A DNA stretch of 64,000 bases from Leifsonia sp. Leaf336 (GTDB lineage Bacteria; Actinomycetota; Actinomycetes; Actinomycetales; Microbacteriaceae), in contig NZ_LMOZ01000003.1 of NCBI RefSeq assembly GCF_001423695.1, positions 744,070 through 808,069 of the forward strand. The letters are read 5' to 3'. Shown one piece after another: positions 58,635 to 64,000 of the stretch. The translations under genes were made by a program, and so were the position numbers. The notes beneath the pieces are model-generated. The model made no database searches. It was not told the origin of the DNA and saw only the letters and a program-made list of their open reading frames with translations. Each line of letters begins with the position of its first letter. The stretch's first letter is position 1.

Positions 58635-59390
58635 ATGAAGATCGTCGTCATCGGCGGAACCGGCCTGATCGGCCGCCCGCTCGTCGAGCAGCTCCGTCAG
58701 GCCGGCCACGAGGTCGTCCCGGCCTCCCCGTCGACCGGCGTCGACACCGTGACCGGGGCGGGCGTCGACGCGGCTCTCGCCGGCGCCGACGTGGTCGTCG
58801 ACGTGGCGAACTCGCCATCGTTCGAGGACGGCCCCGTGCTGGAGTTCTTCGAGCGCAGCACCGGCACGCTGGTGCAGGCGGAGAAGCGCGCGGGCGTCGG
58901 CCACCACGTCGTCCTCTCGATCGTCGGCGCCGACCGGATGCCCGACTTCGGCTACATGCGGGCGAAGGTGCGGCAGGAGGACATCGTGACGAGCAGCGGA
59001 GTGCCGTACTCGATCGTGCGAGCGACGCAGTTCTTCGAGTTCATCCCCGCGCTCGCGGAGGGCGGTGCTGCCGGCGACACCATCACCCTGTCTCCGGTAC
59101 TCATGCAGCCGATCGCCGCCGCCGACGTGTCGCAGGCGCTCGCCGCCGCCGCGCTTTCCGACCCGACGAATGCGTTCGTCGAGCTCGCGGGCCCGGAGCC
59201 GGTGCGCCTCGCCGACGCGGCGAAGCTCATCCTCGCCAGTCGTGGCGACACCCGGGAGATCGTCGCGGACGAGTCCGTCGGCTACTTCGGCGGAGTCGTG
59301 ACCGATGAGTCGCTCGTGCCAGGGCACGACCCGAAGGCGGTCGCGCAGCTCCGTGGCGCGACCTCCCTCGGGGAATGGATCCGCCGCTAG
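58635..59390 (+). CDS. NAD(P)-binding (NmrA/SDR-type) oxidoreductase
   Basis: 251 residues. Rossmann motif VIGGTGLIGRPLVEQL, then atypical-SDR features (VLSIVGADRMPDFGYMRAKVRQED with Tyr/Lys, SIVRATQFFEF). Such NAD(P)-binding proteins are frequent partners of ECF41 sigma genes. GAAGGG precedes ATG 58635, and an ECF41-type promoter lies upstream. The sigma gene starts ten bases after its stop, so the two are probably cotranscribed, giving positive feedback. Confidence 0.85.
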   Translation: MKIVVIGGTGLIGRPLVEQLRQAGHEVVPASPSTGVDTVTGAGVDAALAGADVVVDVANSPSFEDGPVLEFFERSTGTLVQAEKRAGVGHHVVLSIVGADRMPDFGYMRAKVRQEDIVTSSGVPYSIVRATQFFEFIPALAEGGAAGDTITLSPVLMQPIAAADVSQALAAAALSDPTNAFVELAGPEPVRLADAAKLILASRGDTREIVADESVGYFGGVVTDESLVPGHDPKAVAQLRGATSLGEWIRR

Positions 59391-59399
59391 CATCGACCC

Positions 59400-60308
59400 A
59401 TGTCCGAACCCGGTGCCACAGGCGACCTGCGCAGTGGTGACGACCTCGCCTCCGCGGTCGCGACCTTCGCGGAGGTCCGTCCCCGGCTGTTCGGCATCGC
59501 CTACCGGATGCTCGGCACCGTCGCGGACGCCGAGGACATCGTGCAGGACACCTGGCTGCGCTGGCAGGCCTACGACCGGTCGACCGTGCGTGAGCCGGCG
59601 GCGTTCCTGGCCACCGCCACGACGCGCCTCGCGATGAACGCGGCGACCTCCGCCCGTGCGCAGCGCGAGACCTACATCGGGCCGTGGCTACCGGAGCCCG
59701 TCGACACCTCCCACGACCCCACACTGGGCGCCGAGCGCGGCGAAGCCCTGAGCTTCGCCGTGCTCGTGCTGCTCGAGAAGCTGTCGCCTGCCGAGCGCGC
59801 CGCCTACGTGCTGCGCGAGGCCTTCGACTACCCGTACGCGGAGATCGCACGGATCGTGGAGACGAGCGAGCCGTCCGCCCGGCAGCTCGTCAGCAGAGCG
59901 CGCAAGCATCTCGAGGCCGAACGGAAGGCCCGCGAGGTCGCGGACGGCGAGCGGATGCGTCTCCTGACGGCGTTCATGGCCGCGGCCGAGCACGGCGACA
60001 TGGCGGCGCTCGAGAAGCTCTTCGCCGACGACGTGGTCTCGCTCTCCGACGGCGGCGGCGTGGTCCGCGCGACGCGCATCCCCGTCATCGGAGCACAGAC
60101 GGTGGCCAAGTACATCCACGCGTTCGCCTCGCGGTTCTGGGAGGGCTCGGCGCTGCACCTGGCCGAGCTCAACGGCGGGCCGGCGATCGTCGCCACGCGC
60201 GACGGCGAGGTCTTCGCCTTCGTCACGGCCGATCTCGACGACTCCGGCATCCACGATCTGTTCTGGGTCCTCAACCCGAGCAAGCTGGGGCACGTCCCCG
60301 GCGTCTGA
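59400..60308 (+). CDS. ECF41-group RNA polymerase sigma factor (SigJ-like)
   Basis: 302 residues. Sigma2 at about 25-90 (RMLGTVADAEDIVQDTWLRW), sigma4 at about 115-175 (LSPAERAAYVLREAFDYPYAEIARIVETSEPSARQLVSRARK), and a fused SnoaL-like domain at about 187-302. It carries the ECF41 hallmarks: WLPEP (96-100) in the linker, DGGG (217-220), and NPSKL (292-296, usual NPDKL). ECF41 factors lack a classical anti-sigma; the fused domain controls activity. ATG 59400 follows TAGCAT by six bases, allowing a second, leaderless transcript. Confidence 0.92.
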   Translation: MSEPGATGDLRSGDDLASAVATFAEVRPRLFGIAYRMLGTVADAEDIVQDTWLRWQAYDRSTVREPAAFLATATTRLAMNAATSARAQRETYIGPWLPEPVDTSHDPTLGAERGEALSFAVLVLLEKLSPAERAAYVLREAFDYPYAEIARIVETSEPSARQLVSRARKHLEAERKAREVADGERMRLLTAFMAAAEHGDMAALEKLFADDVVSLSDGGGVVRATRIPVIGAQTVAKYIHAFASRFWEGSALHLAELNGGPAIVATRDGEVFAFVTADLDDSGIHDLFWVLNPSKLGHVPGV

Positions 60309-60309
60309 A

Positions 60310-60336
60310 TGTCACAGAACGACCTCCTTTCCGGTC
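60310..60336 (+). promoter_or_regulatory. ECF41-type promoter P3
   Basis: TGTCACA-N16-GGTC followed by ATAGCTGG. It has the exact known -35 heptamer. It begins two bases after the sigma gene stop and drives the NDH-2 remnant and cytochrome b gene; the -10 ends 27 bases before ATG 60364. Confidence 0.78.
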
Positions 60337-60363
60337 ATAGCTGGTGAGGACAGGAGGTTCGTC

Positions 60364-60423
60364 ATGCGTCGGATCCTCATCATGGGCGGCGGATACGCCG
60401 GGTTCTACGAGGGAAGTGCCTGA
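60364..60423 (+). pseudogene. NDH-2-type dehydrogenase N-terminal remnant / leader ORF (19 codons)
   Basis: ATG 60364, with GGAGG six bases upstream, encodes MRRILIMGGGYAGFYEGSA and stops. The first 15 residues match the FAD-binding start of type II NADH dehydrogenases (RILIVGGGYAGFY), while the remaining ~400 residues are absent. TGA overlaps the next ATG (TGATG). An internal deletion that kept the start and stop is the simplest reading; it now acts as a coupled leader for the cytochrome gene. Confidence 0.7.
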
Positions 60424-62036
60424 TGCGCGCCGATCGCAGGCCGCGCCGGTCGCTCACCGAATCGATCGCGGGCGCCGCCCGGGAGTCCGGGGCCGGTCGC
60501 CGGCTCGCCGCCGCCCGCGCCGAGCTCGCCGGCCGCCGCGTCTCGTTGCACTGGTCGAACCTCTTCGGCGTGGTCGCTCTCGCGTGCGTGGTCGTGCTGA
60601 TCGTCACCGGCCTCCTGCTGATGTTCTGGTACGCGCCGTCGAGCCAGCGCGTCACCTATGCGGGCTCGTACGCGCCGCTCGCCGGTCAGGAGGCCTCGGC
60701 CGCCTTCGTCTCGATCCTGCACACCTCGTTCGACATCCCCGGCGGACTGCTCGTGCGGCAGGCGCATCACTGGGCCGCCCTCCTGTTGCCCGCCACGATC
60801 ATGGTGCAGCTCGCGGTCACCTTCTTCACGGGCGCCTTCCGGCGTCGTCGCGGCTCGTGGCTGGTGCTCTTCGGGCTGCTGATCGTCGCGCTGGCGGGAG
60901 GCTGGAGCGGCTACGCCCTCCCGGACGACATGCTCTCGGGCACCGGTCTGCGGATCTTCCAGGGCATCCTGCTGGGCATCCCCGTCGTCGGCACCTGGCT
61001 GTCGTGGCTGTTCTTCGGTGGTGAATTCCCCGGCCGGATCATCGAGAACCTCTACCCCGTGCACATCGCCGTCGTCCCCGCCCTGCTGATCGGGCTGTTG
61101 TGGCTGCGCGCCCGGCTGGCCTCCCGTCAGGAGCCGACGCGCTACCCGGGCGAGGTCGGTGTGCCGGCGTACCCGAACGCGGCGGTGCGGGCCGGAGGCC
61201 TTTTCGCGATCGTCACCGGCCTCCTCGTGCTGGTGGCGGCGACGGTGACCATCGCTCCGGTGTGGCTGTTCGGCCCGTCGTCGACAGGCGATGCCTCGGC
61301 CGGCAGCCAGCCGGACTGGTACACCGGGTTCCTCGACGGCGCCCTGAGGCTGGTGCCGCCGGGCTGGGAGTTCGTGTGGCTCGGCCGCACCTGGACGCTC
61401 GCGATCCTCGTGCCCCTCGCCGTCGTGGGAGTGTTCCTGCTCGCCGTCGCGGTCTATCCGTTCTTCGAGCAGTGGGTGCGCGGCCCCGGAACGGACGACG
61501 CCCTGCTCGACCGCCCGCGCAACGAACCGACGCGCACCGCGCTCGGCGTCGCTGGCGTCGTCTTCTACGGCGCGCTCTGGGGCGCCGGCAGCGCCGACCT
61601 GGTCGCGACGCACTTCAGCATCGGCCTGGAGTCCGTCGTGCACGCGTTCCAGGGGCTCGTGGTGCTCGGTCCGGTCGCGGCGTTCTTCCTCACCCGACGG
61701 GTCTGCCTGGCATTGCAGAAGAAGGACAGAGGGTTGCTGCTGCACGGCTACGAAACCGGTCGGATCGTCCGGCTGCCCGGCGGCGAGTACGTGGAGGTCC
61801 ACGCGCCGGTGCCGGCCGACGGGCGACTGCAGCTCGCCGGCCCGCGAACCGTGCCCTCGGTCGTCGTGCGGCCCGACCAGCTCGGGAGGGTCCACACGTG
61901 GGACCGCCTTCGAGCGCGCCTCGCGCGGGCGTACCTCGAAGACCGGCTCGAACCAGCCGCGCCCGGACGGATCGGCGCGGCCGCGGAGAGGGACCGTGCC
62001 GATGAGGCGACCGCTGAACGGGCCGGAGCGGCCTGA
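60423..62036 (+). CDS. orphan QcrB-like cytochrome b, heme-bH ligands replaced
   Basis: 537 residues resembling actinobacterial QcrB over the whole length: GGLLVRQAHHWAALL, FFTGAFRR, LPDDMLSGTGLR, GSQPDWYTGFLDGALRLVPPGWEF, LHGYETGRIVRLPGGEYVEVH. Of the four heme histidines, His115 (helix B) and His214 (helix D) are kept, while the positions 14 and 15 residues further are Gln129 (IMVQLA, usually IMVHLA) and Arg229 (GLLWLRAR, usually IGLHLA). It should therefore keep heme bL and lack heme bH. No Rieske (qcrA) or cytochrome c (qcrC) gene adjoins. It is translationally coupled to the NDH-2 remnant and lies downstream of ECF41 promoter P3. Confidence 0.88.
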   Translation: MRADRRPRRSLTESIAGAARESGAGRRLAAARAELAGRRVSLHWSNLFGVVALACVVVLIVTGLLLMFWYAPSSQRVTYAGSYAPLAGQEASAAFVSILHTSFDIPGGLLVRQAHHWAALLLPATIMVQLAVTFFTGAFRRRRGSWLVLFGLLIVALAGGWSGYALPDDMLSGTGLRIFQGILLGIPVVGTWLSWLFFGGEFPGRIIENLYPVHIAVVPALLIGLLWLRARLASRQEPTRYPGEVGVPAYPNAAVRAGGLFAIVTGLLVLVAATVTIAPVWLFGPSSTGDASAGSQPDWYTGFLDGALRLVPPGWEFVWLGRTWTLAILVPLAVVGVFLLAVAVYPFFEQWVRGPGTDDALLDRPRNEPTRTALGVAGVVFYGALWGAGSADLVATHFSIGLESVVHAFQGLVVLGPVAAFFLTRRVCLALQKKDRGLLLHGYETGRIVRLPGGEYVEVHAPVPADGRLQLAGPRTVPSVVVRPDQLGRVHTWDRLRARLARAYLEDRLEPAAPGRIGAAAERDRADEATAERAGAA

Positions 62037-62388
62037 GCCCGGCCCTCGTCTCGTCGCGGAGGTCCTGCGTGCCCTCCAGGCGGACGGCGTCGAACCATTG
62101 AGCCGCGTCATCGGACCGCATCCACGCGTCGTCGTCGACATCGGTGAGGAGCCGCGGGCGTGGTGCGCGGTCTCCGGCTTCAGTCCGGGACCGGCCGATG
62201 CGGCCGCACTGAGCTGGGAGCTGCGTTCGGTGAACGGCGCCCCGGGAGTGGTGGGGAGCCGATCGGGGAGGGTGATCGTCGTCGCCGTGCTCTCCGGGAT
62301 CGTGGGTGACGTGACGGACATCTGGATCGTCGCGAACCCCGACAAACTGCGGAGGTGGAGAGCCGGCTCCGTGGACGATCGGCTCTAG
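62002..62388 (+). CDS. stand-alone SnoaL-like protein with ECF41 NPDKL motif
   Basis: 128 residues; ATG 62002 lies inside the end of the cytochrome gene (35 bases overlap). The C-terminal half, SVNGAPGVVGSRSGRVIVVAVL...VTDIWIVANPDKLRRW, mirrors ELNGGPAIVATRDGEVFAFV...IHDLFWVLNPSKL of the ECF41 sigma, including an exact NPDKL. The sigma2 and sigma4 domains are absent. It is the last gene of the P3 transcript and may tune ECF41 activity. GAGAGGG about ten bases upstream is a plausible ribosome binding site. Confidence 0.65.
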   Translation: MRRPLNGPERPEPGPRLVAEVLRALQADGVEPLSRVIGPHPRVVVDIGEEPRAWCAVSGFSPGPADAAALSWELRSVNGAPGVVGSRSGRVIVVAVLSGIVGDVTDIWIVANPDKLRRWRAGSVDDRL

Positions 62389-64000
62389 ACGCCGCCGCCC
62401 CCGCCTCCGCCGCCCCCGCCTCCGGAGAAACCGCCGCCTCCGGTGCCGCCCGACGACGAGCTGCTCGCCATCGTTGTGCTGGAGGATATCCCGCTGACCA
62501 TCTGGGAGAGCACGGCGGCGTTGAACGCGGTCTGACCCGAGTACCAGCCCGGCGTCTGCCCGGTCTGCTCGTAGAACCTCCCGAGCTCGGCCAGCCACTT
62601 CTTCTCCTCGCCGAAGAGCACGGCCCACGGCAGGAGGCGCTCGGTGAGCTGGAGCATCTCGCGCGGGTCGTCGACGGCGACCGTCACGCGCTCGGCGCCC
62701 TGCGGCGATTGCAGGTAGCGGATGCGGTCGGCCTCGGCGAGCTCGATGTACATGCGCAGCCCGTCCACGTACTCCCGGAGCGTCGTTCCCGTGCTGGTCA
62801 GGGGCGAGCGCGAGAGGAGGATCGCGGTGACGACGAAGAGCACCACGGAGCCGAGGAGGATCCCGAACGGCCAGGCCCCTCCGTAGACCCCGACGATGCA
62901 CAGGATCGCGCTGACGACGGCGAGCACGGTCGCGCCCAGCCCGGTGAAGAGGAGCGCCCGGATCGGCCCGCGCGGCCCGGAGGTGCGGTACCCGAGCCCG
63001 GTGGTGTCTTTGTGCACGCGCTTCAGCAGTGACTGGATGGCGCGCGCGACACGCGAGTTGGAGGAGCCGAGAGCGAGGGTGTCGCCGGGCGCGGGCGGGT
63101 CGCCGAACAGGGCCTTCAGGAACTGCAGTTCGTCGGTCGTCGGGTGCGGGTCTCGCAGCGCCTGACGACCTGTCGCCTCCGTCGAGACGAATTCGAGCGT
63201 GTAGGAGGGGCGGCCGAAGAAGCCTTTGGCGGCCTCCAGCACTCGCACCCGGCCCGACACGGCGAGGTCGAGAGTCTGCGCCGGCACGGCCTTCTTGCTG
63301 AGTCCGGTGACGTCCGCCGCGAGCAGCAGCCCCTCCTTCGGCGGGACGTACTCGGGGATGATGATGCCGCGCCCCGGAGCGTCGCGCAGGAAGCGCACGC
63401 GCACGACGACGGCGCCGATCACCGTTAGCAGCACGATGAGGAGGCCGGCGACGGCCGCGTAGCCCCAGCCGGTGTCGAACAGCCCGTCCGCGCGCGCCGT
63501 GAAGGTGCCGGGAGCGAAACCGATCGCGAACGTGAGGTTCTCGCGCGGCCCGAGCTGCTCGGCGCTGAAGCGGTACCCGTCGCCCGTGCGCTCGACGGTC
63601 GCCTTGTCGGTGGAGCCCTGCACGCCTCGGTAGGCCGAGGCCTCCCCCTGCAGCGCCCCGGCGAGCCCCGGGCCGAGGTGGACGGTGGCGGTGACGCGGT
63701 CGAAGGGCTGCGCCCATTCGGTGCCGTTGGCGTCCCAGTAGAACTCGTCGTCGCCGGTGTCGGCGAAGTAGCGCGTGACGTTGGTCTGCCGGTACGTGAT
63801 GACGTAGGTCTGGTCGCCGTGCACGAAGTCCTTCGCCGCGATCGTCAGCGACAGGATCCCGCTGTCGGACTCGCTCGTGTACGGACGCGGGGCGCCGTTC
63901 TCGTCGGTGACCGACACGACCTGGAGGCCGGTGGGATGTCCGTCGTAGTCCTCGACCAGCTCGCGCCGGATGCCGTGGTTCTGATCCGTCTCGGGGAAGC
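62385..64000 (-). CDS. DUF2207 membrane protein (5' end beyond the window)
   Basis: At least 538 residues; the frame stays open to the window edge, so the N-terminus is missing. An extracytoplasmic beta-rich domain (VITYRQTNVTRYFADTGDDEFYWDANGTEW), a TM segment (GYAAVAGLLIVLLTVIGAVVV), a cytoplasmic region, two TM helices (LLFTGLGATVLAVVSAILCIVGV, FGILLGSVVLFVVTAILL), a cytosolic domain and a C-terminal tail of Ser then Gly repeats (SSSSSGGTGGGG). This is the DUF2207 architecture. Function unknown. The stop overlaps the end of the convergent SnoaL-like gene by four bases. Confidence 0.82.
   Translation of the reverse strand, partial: FPETDQNHGIRRELVEDYDGHPTGLQVVSVTDENGAPRPYTSESDSGILSLTIAAKDFVHGDQTYVITYRQTNVTRYFADTGDDEFYWDANGTEWAQPFDRVTATVHLGPGLAGALQGEASAYRGVQGSTDKATVERTGDGYRFSAEQLGPRENLTFAIGFAPGTFTARADGLFDTGWGYAAVAGLLIVLLTVIGAVVVRVRFLRDAPGRGIIIPEYVPPKEGLLLAADVTGLSKKAVPAQTLDLAVSGRVRVLEAAKGFFGRPSYTLEFVSTEATGRQALRDPHPTTDELQFLKALFGDPPAPGDTLALGSSNSRVARAIQSLLKRVHKDTTGLGYRTSGPRGPIRALLFTGLGATVLAVVSAILCIVGVYGGAWPFGILLGSVVLFVVTAILLSRSPLTSTGTTLREYVDGLRMYIELAEADRIRYLQSPQGAERVTVAVDDPREMLQLTERLLPWAVLFGEEKKWLAELGRFYEQTGQTPGWYSGQTAFNAAVLSQMVSGISSSTTMASSSSSGGTGGGGFSGGGGGGGGGGGV

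Noticed and set aside
62389-62450. GC-rich CCG/CCGCC run considered as a simple repeat or terminator
   Set aside because: It encodes the Gly-rich C-terminal tail of the DUF2207 protein in frame.
1-64000. Insertion sequences, prophage, tRNA or rRNA genes
   Set aside because: No transposase, integrase, phage structural genes, tRNA cloverleaf or rRNA motif was seen on either strand.

Overview
The window is about 70% GC, densely coded, with short intergenic gaps, GTG and TTG starts, and many genes that look leaderless (a TANNNT box 6-8 bases before the start codon). The gene families (RimK/RimB pair, actinobacterial ATP-dependent DNA ligase, long GAPDH, ECF41 sigma factor, actinobacterial QcrB-like cytochrome b, DUF2207 protein) point to an actinobacterium, most likely a Leifsonia-like member of Microbacteriaceae. 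This is free-living chromosome: no rRNA, tRNA, transposase, phage or CRISPR array was seen.

Layout. 1-8.2 kb: lipoprotein, a frameshifted epimerase with a divergent TetR gene, aldo/keto reductase, terpene-cyclase-like protein, divergent rimK-like/rimB-like genes and an MFS pump. 8.2-15 kb: TetR with a divergent MMPL exporter, DNA ligase, HdeD-like protein, a 57-codon gene and two exported proteins. 15-20.5 kb: CitA/DcuS-type two-component system divergent from an SsuBCA-type ABC importer. 20.6-23 kb: sulfite-oxidase-like molybdoenzyme divergent from a fasciclin lipoprotein. 23-32.6 kb: alpha-galactoside locus (secreted glycosidase, GH36 alpha-galactosidase, ABC importer, LacI) with three LacI-type operators in the divergent promoter region. 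32.6-45.7 kb: housekeeping and accessory enzymes, an epoxide hydrolase operon, MEDS/LuxR regulators, an orphan LacI, CGNR regulator, EamA exporter, carbonic anhydrase, tam-like and mug genes. 45.7-50.4 kb: an rclR/rclA-like reactive-chlorine pair, long GAPDH and a DUF3892 protein. 50.4-57.8 kb: a leftward amino-sugar-type operon (HAD, ROK regulator, BadF-type kinase, ABC importer, SIS isomerase). 57.8-62.4 kb: an ECF41 sigma regulon. 62.4-64 kb: a DUF2207 membrane protein cut by the window edge.

The most notable part is 57.8-62.4 kb. Three promoters of the form (T/G)GTCACA-N16-GGTC, matching the known ECF41 type, precede a stand-alone SnoaL/NTF2-like protein, an NAD(P)-binding oxidoreductase followed by the ECF41 gene, and a 19-codon remnant of an NDH-2-type dehydrogenase. 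That remnant is translationally coupled to an orphan QcrB-like cytochrome b. The cytochrome keeps both low-potential heme (bL) histidines (H115, H214) but has Gln129 and Arg229 where the high-potential heme (bH) histidines belong. A second stand-alone SnoaL-like protein, carrying the ECF41 NPDKL motif, follows it.

Two small dispersed repeat families are also present. One is a ~50-bp palindrome with four copies at gene 3' ends, one of which encodes the C-terminus of the EamA exporter. The other is a ~55-bp element with one intergenic copy and one lying in frame inside the DNA ligase gene.
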